A stretch of DNA of 19,465 nt, from the NCBI GenBank assembly GCA_043757205.1, contig JAYVPU010000207.1:1-19465 (forward strand), in the 5' to 3' direction. The notes under the pieces were generated by a model. It searched no databases. It was given only the letters and a program-made list of their open reading frames with translations, and had not been told where the DNA came from. Shown here in pieces: positions 7,247-14,638 of this stretch. Origin of the DNA: CANCDA01 sp043757205. Its GTDB lineage: Bacteria > Pseudomonadota > Gammaproteobacteria > Burkholderiales > Burkholderiaceae_C. Position 1 is the stretch's first letter; each line of letters opens with the position of its first letter. The position numbers and the translations under genes were made by a program.

Positions 7247-8095
7247 GTGTCTGAACGTCTTGCCATCCTCGCGCAGTACCTTGCCCCCAAGCGTGCCCTC
7301 ACTGTCTATGCCGGTTTTTGGGCCTGCCACCGCTGGGGTTGGCTCACCACCCGTTTGATCCGCCGCTTCATCCGGCGCTTCAACGTCAATATGGCCGAGG
7401 CGCTGAACCCAGACCCGACCAGCTACACCACCTTCAACGACTTTTTCACCCGTGCTTTGAAGCCCGGTGCGCGCCCCATCGCCGCTGCGCCCTTCATCTG
7501 CCCGGTGGACGGTGCGATCAGCCAGTTCGGCGCCATTGAGCGCAACCAGATTTTTCAGGCCAAGGGCCATCACTACAGCACCACCGCGCTGGTGGGTGGT
7601 GATGCGACGCTGGCTTCGCAGTTTGAGGACGGCAGCTTTGCCACGTTGTACTTGAGCCCACGCGACTACCACCGCATCCACATGCCCTGCGACGGCATGC
7701 TCAAGCGCATGATTTACGTGCCAGGCGACCTGTTCTCGGTCAACCCCACCACGGCGCGTGGCGTGCCGGGGCTGTTTGCGCGCAATGAGCGGGTGGTGTG
7801 CGTATTTGATTCGGCGCAGGGCCCCTGGGTCATGACGCTGGTGGGCGCCACCATTGTGGGCAGCATGGCAACCCCTTGGCACGGTGTGGTGAACCCGCCG
7901 CGCACGGGCAGCGTGCGGGAATGGCGTTATGACGACAAGCCTGTTACGCTGAAACAGGGTGAAGAAATGGGGCGGTTCCTTCTCGGCTCCACCGTGGTCA
8001 TGCTGTTTCCCAAGGGTCAACTCGCCTTCAACCCAGACTGGGCACCGGCACGAGCGGTTCAGCTGGGTGAGAAAATGGCAGAGCAAGCCAGCTAG
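7247..8095 (+). CDS. psd: Phosphatidylserine decarboxylase proenzyme
   Basis: Converts phosphatidylserine to phosphatidylethanolamine at the inner membrane, the last step of PE synthesis. The 282-residue proenzyme has the usual bacterial length. The self-cleavage motif LGST is intact at 246-249; cleavage between G247 and S248 gives a small alpha chain with an N-terminal pyruvoyl group. Other family signatures are NDFFTRALKPGARPI (64-78), PVDG with D88, and SPRDYHRIHMPCDG (137-150) with H142 and H145 of the processing site. The start is a GTG at 7247; I find no better in-frame ATG, and the Shine-Dalgarno sequence is weak (GGTAG). The stop is followed by a possible terminator. It is a housekeeping gene; neither neighbour has an obvious lipid role. 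Confidence 0.96.
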   Translation: MSERLAILAQYLAPKRALTVYAGFWACHRWGWLTTRLIRRFIRRFNVNMAEALNPDPTSYTTFNDFFTRALKPGARPIAAAPFICPVDGAISQFGAIERNQIFQAKGHHYSTTALVGGDATLASQFEDGSFATLYLSPRDYHRIHMPCDGMLKRMIYVPGDLFSVNPTTARGVPGLFARNERVVCVFDSAQGPWVMTLVGATIVGSMATPWHGVVNPPRTGSVREWRYDDKPVTLKQGEEMGRFLLGSTVVMLFPKGQLAFNPDWAPARAVQLGEKMAEQAS

Positions 8096-8153
8096 AGTGA
8101 ACCCCCAGTGTGGTGTGTTGGCCCGGCGTGCTAAGCTCACCTTCACTCTTTTT
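8095..8153 (+). terminator. Possible terminator after psd
   Basis: GAGTGAA at 8095-8101 can pair perfectly with TTCACTC at 8142-8148, which is followed by a T5 run. GGTG and CACC within the loop may add inner pairs. The ~40-nt loop makes this weaker than a classical terminator. Confidence 0.35.
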
Positions 8154-8178
8154 AGACCCCTATTTTTCGGAGAACTTT

Positions 8179-9303
8179 ATGCCCGGCTTGCTGCCCAATG
8201 TGGACCCTGATGGTTTGCTTGAATATTCTGTGGTCTACACCGATCGCGCACTCAATCACATGTCCCAGCGTTTTCAGGGCGTGATGCGTGACATCTCCTC
8301 CATCCTGAAAGAGGTCTATAACGCCAAGTCGGTGGCGGTGGTGCCGGGCAGCGGCACCTTTGGCATGGAAGCCGTGGCGCGCCAGTTTGCCACCGGCAAG
8401 AAGGTGCTGGTGATTCGCAATGGTTGGTTCAGCTTCCGCTGGACTCAGATTTTCGACATGGGCCGTATTCCTTCCGAGGAGATCGTGCTCAAAGCCCGCA
8501 AGACCAGCGCTGACAAACACGCGCCCTTTGCACCCGCACCGATTGACGAGGTGGTGGCCACCATCAAAGCGCAAAAACCGGACGTCGTGTTTGCACCCCA
8601 CATCGAGACTTCGGCCGGCATTGTTTTGCCAGACGACTACATCCGTGCCGTGGCCGACGCCGTGCATTCTGTGGGTGGCCTGTTTGTGCTGGATTGCATC
8701 GCTTCCGGCGCGATCTGGGTGGACATGGTGGCCTGCGGGGTTGACGTGCTGTTGAGCGCGCCGCAAAAGGGCTGGAGCGGTTCGCCTTGCTGCGGCTTGG
8801 TCATGCTCAGCGAGTTAGCCCGTCAGCGCATTGACTTGACCACCAGCACCAGCTACGCCGCCGACCTGAAGAAGTGGCTGCAAATCATGGAAGCCTACGA
8901 AGGCGGTGGCCATGCCTACCATGCCACCCTGCCGACCGATGCGCTGACCCAGTCACGCGACATGATGCAAGAGACCCGGGCCTATGGCTTTGCCAAGGTC
9001 AAGGCCGAGCAGCAGGAGTTGGGCGACAAGGTGCGCGCCCTGTTCAAGCGCAAAGGCTACAAGAGCGTGGCTGCGGATGGCTTTTTGGCACCGAGTGTGA
9101 TCGTCAACTACACCGAAGACGCTGAGGTGCAGTCCAGCAAGAAGTTTCTGGGTACGGGCTTGCAAACTGCGGCCGGTGTGCCCCTGCAATGCGACGAACC
9201 GGCCGACTTCAAGTCGTTTCGCATTGGTCTCTTCGGCTTGGATAAATTGCAGAACGTGGATCGCACCGTGCAGAACCTGGAAAAGGCCTTGGACCAAATC
9301 TAA
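8179..9303 (+). CDS. Class V PLP aminotransferase, alanine-glyoxylate / serine-pyruvate type
   Basis: A 374-residue pyridoxal-phosphate enzyme. The start at 8179 has GGAG at 8169-8172, 6 bp upstream; the open frame extends back to 8110 but without a ribosome site. Motifs of the family are VPGSGTFGMEA (55-65, phosphate and cofactor loop), the cofactor-binding D172 in FVLDCIAS, and the Schiff-base lysine K197 in SAPQKGWSG (193-201). The close of the fold (KSFRIGLFG, 345-353) matches the R-I-G-x-x-G found near the C-terminus of alanine-glyoxylate aminotransferases. It likely transfers an amino group between alanine, serine or a related donor and glyoxylate or pyruvate in the cytoplasm. A donor other than alanine is possible. 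A strong intrinsic terminator follows directly. The nearby GlcD-type oxidase could supply glyoxylate, but the two genes are not in one operon. Confidence 0.87.
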   Translation: MPGLLPNVDPDGLLEYSVVYTDRALNHMSQRFQGVMRDISSILKEVYNAKSVAVVPGSGTFGMEAVARQFATGKKVLVIRNGWFSFRWTQIFDMGRIPSEEIVLKARKTSADKHAPFAPAPIDEVVATIKAQKPDVVFAPHIETSAGIVLPDDYIRAVADAVHSVGGLFVLDCIASGAIWVDMVACGVDVLLSAPQKGWSGSPCCGLVMLSELARQRIDLTTSTSYAADLKKWLQIMEAYEGGGHAYHATLPTDALTQSRDMMQETRAYGFAKVKAEQQELGDKVRALFKRKGYKSVAADGFLAPSVIVNYTEDAEVQSSKKFLGTGLQTAAGVPLQCDEPADFKSFRIGLFGLDKLQNVDRTVQNLEKALDQI

Positions 9304-9309
9304 GGGGCT

Positions 9310-9339
9310 CAGGCCGGGGGTGACCCTGGCCTGTCTTTT
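9310..9339 (+). terminator. Intrinsic terminator after the aminotransferase
   Basis: A 10-bp GC-rich stem (9310-9319 with 9324-9333, including one G-U pair) is closed by the tetraloop GTGA, a GNRA type, and followed by TCTTTT at 9334-9339. It lies 7 bp after the stop codon, in the gap between two convergent genes. There is no T-run on the opposite side, so it should act mainly on plus-strand transcripts. Confidence 0.85.
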
Positions 9340-9348
9340 CGTCCGACC

Positions 9349-9996
9349 TTACATGCCGGGCGCACCCGCTTGGGCCAGCGGGTGGGCGCTGGCAAAGGCC
9401 TCCAGTGCCAGGCAGCGGTTCACAATCGCTTCCAGGCGCGGGGCCATCGACAAATCCACCTGAAACAAGCGCGCGCCGACCACATGTGACGCTAACGCCA
9501 AGTCGGCCAGCGAGAGTTGGTCGCCATGGGCATAGGTGCCGGCCAAACCATCGGACAGCTTGGCCTCAAGCGCCTGCGTGCCTTTGACGAACCAGTGGCG
9601 CACCCACTTCAGACGCGCCGCTTCATCGAGCCCGCATTCCTGCTCCAGATAGTTGCGCACCCGAGGCACGATCAGCGGGTGCACGTCCGCGCTGGCGATC
9701 TGGGCCAAGGCGCGCACCCGGGCCTTGCTAGCGGCATCGGGCGGCAACAGCGAAGCTTGCGGCCAGGTGTCGTTGATGTACTCCACGATGGCCAGTGACT
9801 GCGTCAGTCGCAAGCCATCGTGGTCCAGCAAGGGCAAGACATTCTGGGGATTGAGGCTGTGGTAGGGCGGCAAAAATTGCTCGCCTTTACTCAGGTCAAT
9901 GATGTTTTCTTGGTAGTCCACGCCCTTGAGCTTCAAGGCGGCACGCACCCTGAAGCTGGCCAAAGAACGCCAGTAACCGTACAGAACAACAGCCAT
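9349..9996 (-). CDS. Glutathione S-transferase, zeta-like (maleylacetoacetate isomerase-like)
   Basis: A 215-residue cytosolic GST. The thioredoxin-like N-terminal domain reads YGYWRSLASFRVRAALKLKG (6-25), then LNPQNVLPLLD (48-58, with the cis-proline) and QSLAIVEYI (66-74), which bind glutathione. The helical domain has DVHPL (104-108) and GDQLSLADLALA (158-169). This layout is that of zeta-class isomerases, which convert maleylacetoacetate or maleylpyruvate to the fumaryl isomer. The canonical active-site S-S-C is here S-L-A: the first serine (S11) is kept, but the second serine and the cysteine are lost. Isomerase activity on the classic substrate is thus uncertain. A GAGGG ribosome site precedes the ATG. 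The gene is last in the minus-strand operon after the hydrolase (17-bp gap). Confidence 0.82.
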   Translation of the reverse strand: MAVVLYGYWRSLASFRVRAALKLKGVDYQENIIDLSKGEQFLPPYHSLNPQNVLPLLDHDGLRLTQSLAIVEYINDTWPQASLLPPDAASKARVRALAQIASADVHPLIVPRVRNYLEQECGLDEAARLKWVRHWFVKGTQALEAKLSDGLAGTYAHGDQLSLADLALASHVVGARLFQVDLSMAPRLEAIVNRCLALEAFASAHPLAQAGAPGM

Positions 9997-10013
9997 GGTG
10001 AGTCCCTCTTGGT

Positions 10014-10850
10014 TTAGTTTGCGCCGTCAATAAAGGCCCGAATCGCCGCCAGGAACACCTTGGGTGCCTGGAGTTGGGGTACATGGGCCAAACCGGGCAG
10101 CACCACCAGCTTCGCATGGGGCAAGCCCGCGTTCAACTCCACCGACATCGGGGGCGGTGTGGCTTCGTCCTGCTCGCCGACCAGCACCAGTACGGGGACA
10201 GTCACGCCGGACAACTGCGGGCGCAGATCCAGCGTGGCCAGGGCTTCGCAGGCCCCGTGGAAGGTTTGCGGGTCAACCGCAAGGAAGCGCACTTTGCGCG
10301 CCTCGGTCAGGGCTGGGTTTTGCTGCTGGAACTCGGGCGAGAAAAGGCGGCGCATGGCCACATCGGCAATCGCGCCCAGGCCCTTGTCTTTGGCAGCGGC
10401 CGACATGCCCTTGAACGCGGCACGCCCCTGCTCGGAGAAGGCCGCACCACAATCGGCCAGCACCAGGCGCGAGGCCAGTTGGGGGTGGCGAATGGCGGTC
10501 ATCAAAGCGACAAAGCCGCCATAGCCATTGCCCAGAAAAATAGGCGCTTGGTTCAAGTCCAGCGCCTTGATGCCCGCCGCCATGTGATCGGCGATCAGGT
10601 CCAGGCTGCTGCCCACAAAGTCCGAGCCCTCGAAACCGGGCAGGCTCAGCACCACCACCTGGTGGGTTTGGGCCAGCGGCTGGGCGATCAAGTCGAAGCT
10701 GCTTTGGTCGGCCAGCAGCGAGTGAAACAGGACGATGGGCACACCCTGCCCGCCGACTTGGGCGCTTAAGCGTTTTCCGCCCAGGTTCAGGCTCAGGGTT
10801 TTGAAGGCAGTGGGGGTGTGGTCGCTGTCGCTGGTGGCTGCGGTTTGCAT
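10014..10850 (-). CDS. Alpha/beta-hydrolase-fold protein lacking the nucleophile serine
   Basis: A 278-residue alpha/beta-hydrolase related to the MenH / enol-lactonase type. The core strand and oxyanion region read VPIVLFHSLLADQSSFD (37-53). The nucleophile elbow reads LGNGYGG (106-112), where the family has G-x-S-x-G: residue 109 is glycine, encoded by GGC at 10526-10524. The other triad members are present: D228 in VGEQDEATPP and H256 in LAHVPQLQAP. The fold is complete and the frame undamaged, so this is not a decayed gene by length. AAGGAAA lies just ahead of the ATG. It sits between an aldehyde dehydrogenase and a GST in one operon, which suggests ring-cleavage or lactone chemistry. The missing serine means either a pseudoenzyme, a serine-independent mechanism, or a point change in this strain. 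Confidence 0.85.
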   Translation of the reverse strand: MQTAATSDSDHTPTAFKTLSLNLGGKRLSAQVGGQGVPIVLFHSLLADQSSFDLIAQPLAQTHQVVVLSLPGFEGSDFVGSSLDLIADHMAAGIKALDLNQAPIFLGNGYGGFVALMTAIRHPQLASRLVLADCGAAFSEQGRAAFKGMSAAAKDKGLGAIADVAMRRLFSPEFQQQNPALTEARKVRFLAVDPQTFHGACEALATLDLRPQLSGVTVPVLVLVGEQDEATPPPMSVELNAGLPHAKLVVLPGLAHVPQLQAPKVFLAAIRAFIDGAN

Positions 10851-10904
10851 GGTTTTCCTTGTGGGTGTTTTTGTCGCGGTTCTGATGGGAATGGTTCGCG
10901 CTGC

Positions 10905-12431
10905 TCAGTTCAGGCGCGCCTGCTTGGCCGTGTCTTTGTACCAGTCAAACGGTGCATCATCCAGGCGCAGCATCACGCTCTTGGTCTCGAAGTGCTGGTC
11001 AAAGGACTCGGTGCCGCCCTCACGGCCGATGCCCGAATCTTTGATGCCGCCCCAGGGCGAGGCCGGGTCAAGCCGGTGGTGGTCGTTGATCCAGACAATG
11101 CCGCATTTCAGGCGCGCCGCCACCCGGTGCGCACGCGTGATGTCGTTGGTGCGAATCGCACCGGCCAGACCAAAGGGGGAATCATTGGCCAGGGCCAAGC
11201 CTTCTTCTTCGGTGGTGAATTTGGTCACCGAGACAAACGGGCCAAACACTTCTTCCTGGAAGATGCGCATGCGCGGCGTGACGTCAGCGAATACCGTGGG
11301 TTCGACAAAAAATCCGTTTTTCAGGGCCGGATCGGTCGGCACTTTGCCGCCTGCGACCAAGCGGGCCTGGTCCTCTTCCAGACCGATTTTGATGTAGCTC
11401 AAAACCCGTTGCTGCTGACGGGCCGAGACGACCGGGCCGAGTTGCACCGAGGGGTCGGCCGGGTTGCCAATGCGGATCGACTTGGCTTTGATGGCGAGCT
11501 TCTCCACAAATTCGTCGTAAATCTTCGCCTGCACAATTTGGCGGCTACCGCAAATACAGGTTTGACCGGCGCCAATAAAACCGCCGAACGCTGCGTAGTT
11601 CACTGCTTGATCCACATCGAAGTCGTCAAACACCAGCACCGGGGTTTTGCCGCCGAGCTCCAGCGTCTGGTGGGCGAAGTTGCGGCCCGCCGCTGCGCCG
11701 GTGATGCGCCCCGCTTCGGTGCCGCCGGTGAGCACCCATTTGGCCAGGCCAGGGTGTTCTGCCAGCGCTTTGCCAGTGGTTGGCCCCAGGCCGGTGACGA
11801 CGTTGAAGGCCCCCGGTGGCAAGCCAGCATCGGCAAACATCTGGGCCAGGCGCAAGGTGGTCAGCGGCGTGTACTCCGACGGCTTGACCACCGTGGTGCA
11901 GCCCGACGCCAGCGAGGGCGCCAGGCTCTTGACCATGATCATCAGCGGGTGGTTGAACGGCGTGGAGTTGCCCACCACGCCGATCGGGCTGCGCAGGGTG
12001 TAGTTGAGGTAGTTGCCATCGACCGGGATGACCGCGTCGCGCCGGGCAATCGCCAGCCCGGCGTTGTAGCGAAAGAAGTCCGGCAGGCGCGAGATTTGCG
12101 CCCGGGTTTCGTTGAGCGAGCGCCCGTTGTTGGCGGTCTCCAGCTGGTACATCTCGTCCAGGTTGGCTTCGAAGACATCGGCCAGCTTGTTGATGAGGCG
12201 CGCCCGGGTCCGGTTCGACATGTTGCTCCACTCCGAGCTGTGAAAGGCCGCTTCGGAGCTGCGCACGGCGCGGTCCACGTCGGCGTCACTGGCGTGGCTG
12301 ATCTGGGCCAGCAATTCGCCCGTGGCCGGGTTGATCACGTCCAGCAGGTCGGGGCGGCTGGCGGGGACTTGCTTGCCGTCGATGAAAAGGCCGTGCACGG
12401 GGATGTGGGGGGGTGGGCTGATGCCTGACAT
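10905..12431 (-). CDS. NAD(P)-dependent aldehyde dehydrogenase
   Basis: A 508-residue member of the classical ALDH superfamily. It oxidises an aldehyde or semialdehyde to the acid in the cytoplasm. All catalytic elements are visible: N160 in TPFNHP, the cofactor-binding lysine K183 in VVKPSE, the general base E258 in LELGGKTP, the nucleophile C292 in GQTCICGSR, and E394 in EEVFGP. NPATGE at 34-39 is the usual N-terminal signature. AAGGA 6 bp before the ATG supports the start. The stop of the GntR gene is 33 bp upstream, so the regulator and enzyme are probably co-transcribed. Similar enzymes act on betaine aldehyde, hydroxymuconic semialdehyde and aromatic aldehydes, and the sequence does not decide between them. 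The downstream hydrolase and GST suggest a breakdown pathway for an organic acid. Confidence 0.92.
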   Translation of the reverse strand: MSGISPPPHIPVHGLFIDGKQVPASRPDLLDVINPATGELLAQISHASDADVDRAVRSSEAAFHSSEWSNMSNRTRARLINKLADVFEANLDEMYQLETANNGRSLNETRAQISRLPDFFRYNAGLAIARRDAVIPVDGNYLNYTLRSPIGVVGNSTPFNHPLMIMVKSLAPSLASGCTTVVKPSEYTPLTTLRLAQMFADAGLPPGAFNVVTGLGPTTGKALAEHPGLAKWVLTGGTEAGRITGAAAGRNFAHQTLELGGKTPVLVFDDFDVDQAVNYAAFGGFIGAGQTCICGSRQIVQAKIYDEFVEKLAIKAKSIRIGNPADPSVQLGPVVSARQQQRVLSYIKIGLEEDQARLVAGGKVPTDPALKNGFFVEPTVFADVTPRMRIFQEEVFGPFVSVTKFTTEEEGLALANDSPFGLAGAIRTNDITRAHRVAARLKCGIVWINDHHRLDPASPWGGIKDSGIGREGGTESFDQHFETKSVMLRLDDAPFDWYKDTAKQARLN

Positions 12432-12464
12432 AGGGAATCCTTTGGAAGTAAAAAATGAAGTCGC

Positions 12465-13145
12465 CTAACCCGCGATCAGGCTTCTGGAGATGGCGTTGCT
12501 GACGCGTTTGCCAGCGGCCACGATGTGTTGCTCGACCAGGCGCTGGGCGCGTTTGAGGGCACGCGCCTGCAAGGCGTCGATGATCTCGCCGTGCTCGCCC
12601 ACCAGCGGTTGTGGGTCGCCTTTTTTGACATTGTTCAAACTCATGAACACGGCGCGCTCCATCAGGTCAATCAGGCCGATCAGCTGGTCGCGCATGCGCG
12701 GGTTGGCACCCAACTGGGCCAAGCGCCGGTGGAAGGTGCGGTTGTAAGCAATGAAGCCGCCGTCCCAGGCGCTGGCATCGAAATGCCGAAAGGCATTCAA
12801 TTCGTCCAACTGCGCCTGGCTGGCGTGCGTCACGATGCGCTCCACACAGGCGCGCTCCAAGGCGGCGCGCAGTTGAAACATGTCCAGCACATCGGTGAGC
12901 GACACCGGGGCCACGCGGTAGCCCTGGCGCGGCAAGGTGATCACCAGGCCTTCGCGCTCCAGGCGCATGAGGGCGTCACGCACCGGGGACTTGCTCATGT
13001 CAAAACGCGCCGCCAGCTCGGCCTCGCGGATTTCCGTGCCCGGTGCCAGTGCGCAACTGATCAGATCGGCGCGCAACTGCTCGTACACCGTATCTCGCAA
13101 CAGTCGGCTGCCCTGGGCAGGCGGGGAGGTTTCGGCGCTCATCAT
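12465..13145 (-). CDS. GntR-family transcriptional regulator, FCD (FadR/VanR) subfamily
   Basis: A 226-residue regulator. The N-terminal winged helix (about 15-80) contains LRADLISCALAPGTEI, then ELAARFDMSKSPVRDALMRLE (43-63, the recognition helix) and GLVITLPRQGYRV (66-78). The C-terminal FCD ligand domain (about 85-215) has histidines placed as metal ligands: H139 in NRTFHRRL, H185 in GEHGEII and H207 in EQHI. Such proteins bind small organic acids and usually repress adjacent catabolic genes and themselves. The gene starts with two adjacent ATGs (13145 and 13142) without a clear ribosome site, so the exact start is open. It heads the minus-strand operon and faces the ABC-transporter operon across an AT-rich gap, so it probably controls both. 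Confidence 0.92.
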   Translation of the reverse strand: MMSAETSPPAQGSRLLRDTVYEQLRADLISCALAPGTEIREAELAARFDMSKSPVRDALMRLEREGLVITLPRQGYRVAPVSLTDVLDMFQLRAALERACVERIVTHASQAQLDELNAFRHFDASAWDGGFIAYNRTFHRRLAQLGANPRMRDQLIGLIDLMERAVFMSLNNVKKGDPQPLVGEHGEIIDALQARALKRAQRLVEQHIVAAGKRVSNAISRSLIAG

Positions 13146-13201
13146 GGCTGGAAGAATATCAGATGTGGATTTTTTAAGAAATCTAGGATATCAAAAATAG
13201 A

Positions 13202-13222
13202 ACAGTAAGAAGCTATTTCTGT
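13202..13222. promoter_or_regulatory. Candidate GntR operator (imperfect 21-bp palindrome)
   Basis: The outer arms ACAG and CTGT are perfectly inverted, and 7 of 10 positions per arm are symmetric around 13212. The site lies between the candidate -35 and -10 elements of the GntR gene itself, where a repressor would block its own transcription. Confidence 0.35.
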
Positions 13223-13284
13223 AAAAAATAAGACTTTCTATTGGGGATTTCCCTATATCCTGAAAATCTTTCTTCTTTGAATTC

Positions 13285-13304
13285 TCGATTTTGTTCGATT
13301 TCGT
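13285..13304 (+). repeat. Tandem 10-bp direct repeat upstream of the ABC operon
   Basis: Two adjacent copies, TCGATTTTGT at 13285-13294 and TCGATTTCGT at 13295-13304, differ at one position. The one-helical-turn spacing puts both on the same face of DNA, as expected for a protein-binding site. It is about 50 bp from the start of the receptor gene. Confidence 0.5.
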
Positions 13305-13354
13305 AATATATCATGAGCATGTATTTTTAAACAAAACTGTCTGAGGAGACGTGT

Positions 13355-14602
13355 ATGTCCAAGAATCTGCTTTCCCTGGCGATATCCGCCGCTCTGTTGT
13401 CCGTGGGCCTGATCGCCTCGGTGCAAGCGGCCGACAAAGATGCGCTGCGCATCGGCTTTTTAACCATCAAATCCGGCGCACTGGCGGCCGGTGGCAAGCA
13501 GATGGAAGACGGCTTGCGGCTTTTCCTCAAAGAGCGCAACAACATGATCGCCGGGCGCAAGGTCGAGTTGTTTGTGGGCGATACCGCCGGGCAGCCCGCC
13601 ATCACCAAGACCAAGACGCAAGAGCTGGTCGAGAAAGAAAAAGTGCACGTCATCATTGGCCCGCTGGCGGCCTTTGAGGCGCTGGCGATTGACGACTACA
13701 TCCGCAAAAATGAAACGCCGGTGATTGCCCCTTCCGCCGCCGCGGAGGACCTGACCCAGCGCCGCGCCAACCCCTGGTTTGTGCGCGCCGTGGGCACCTC
13801 GGCCCAAGCCAACCATGTGCTGGGTGACTACGCCGCCCGCGAGTTGAAATACAAGCGCATCGCCATCATTGCCGACGACTTTGCTTACGGCCACGAAACC
13901 GCTGCGGGCTTTCAGCGCACCTTTGAAGAGGCCGGTGGCAAGGTGGTGCAAAAGCTCTGGTCGCCGCTGAATGTGGCCGACTACGGCACTTACATCGGTC
14001 AGATCAAGCCCAATGTGGACGCTGTGTTCGCCGCCTTTGCCGGAGGCAATGGCATCAAGTTCCTCAAGCAGTACAACGAGTACGGCATGAAGGGAAAAAT
14101 CCCCGTGCTGGGCTCCATGACGGCGGTGGATGAAGGCATCCTCAAGTCCATGGGTGACGAGGCTTTGGGCGTGATCTCTTCGGGCTGGTACGCCGCTGGC
14201 ATCAACAACCCTGACAACAAGCGCTTTGTTCAGAGCATGAACCGCGACTACCAGCAAGACCCGGGCTATTACTCCATGGGCGCTTACGGTGCGGCCTTGA
14301 TGCTGGAGCAGGCACTCAAGGACGTCAAAGGCAAGTTTGAGGACAAGCCCGCCTTCATGGCGGCCTTGCGCAATGTGCATGTCGGCAATGACCCGCGCGG
14401 CAAGATCAGCCTGGACGCCCTGGGCAACCCGGTGCTGGACATCTATGTGCGCAAGGTGGAGCGCAAAGACGGCAAGTTAAGTAACACCGTCATCAAGACC
14501 TATCCCGCCGTCAGCCAGTTCTGGACTTACAGCAAGAAAGATTTCCTGTCCAACCCGGTCTATTCGCGCGACTACCCGCCCGCCAACAACATCGAGAAAT
14601 AA
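13355..14602 (+). CDS. Periplasmic substrate-binding protein of a branched-chain-amino-acid-type ABC importer
   Basis: A 415-residue receptor of the Leu/Ile/Val-binding (Peripla_BP_6) family. A signal peptide covers residues 1-25 (cleavage after SVQA). The mature part begins KDALRIGFLTIKSG, the first strand of lobe 1. IIGPLAAFEALAI (100-112) and the lobe-2 entry YKRIAIIADDFAYGHE are typical of the fold. GAGGAG at 13343-13348 sits 6 bp ahead of the ATG. The receptor binds the ligand in the periplasm and delivers it to LivH/LivM. Receptors of this family carry amino acids, but also aromatic acids, dicarboxylates, urea and amides. The catabolic genes around it favour an organic acid over leucine. 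It is first in the plus-strand operon. Confidence 0.93.
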   Translation: MSKNLLSLAISAALLSVGLIASVQAADKDALRIGFLTIKSGALAAGGKQMEDGLRLFLKERNNMIAGRKVELFVGDTAGQPAITKTKTQELVEKEKVHVIIGPLAAFEALAIDDYIRKNETPVIAPSAAAEDLTQRRANPWFVRAVGTSAQANHVLGDYAARELKYKRIAIIADDFAYGHETAAGFQRTFEEAGGKVVQKLWSPLNVADYGTYIGQIKPNVDAVFAAFAGGNGIKFLKQYNEYGMKGKIPVLGSMTAVDEGILKSMGDEALGVISSGWYAAGINNPDNKRFVQSMNRDYQQDPGYYSMGAYGAALMLEQALKDVKGKFEDKPAFMAALRNVHVGNDPRGKISLDALGNPVLDIYVRKVERKDGKLSNTVIKTYPAVSQFWTYSKKDFLSNPVYSRDYPPANNIEK

Positions 14603-14638
14603 GCCTGTCACCCGCACCTTCACCTTAGCGCCCCGCTC

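Larger units (their letters stand above)
13146..13354. promoter_or_regulatory. AT-rich divergent promoter/operator region
   Basis: A 209-bp gap lies between the GntR gene and the ABC receptor gene. GC is about 30% over 13201-13320, far below the flanking coding DNA. It contains an imperfect palindrome (13202-13222), a GGGA-TT-TCCC inverted repeat (13244-13253), a tandem 10-bp repeat (13285-13304), CATG-AG-CATG at 13312-13321, and the ribosome site GAGGAG at 13343-13348. On the minus strand, TTTACA (13225-13220) and TCTATT (13201-13196) are 18 bp apart and could be the GntR promoter. A plus-strand promoter is not clear. Confidence 0.6.

Noticed and set aside
9304..9348. Terminator hairpin acting in both directions for the convergent genes
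   Set aside because: The minus-strand reading of the stem is followed by AGCCCCTTA with no T-run, so only plus-strand termination is supported.
10818..12428. A 536-codon open frame antisense to the aldehyde dehydrogenase
   Set aside because: The opposite strand carries a complete ALDH with N160, K183, E258 and C292; the antisense translation has no recognisable domain.
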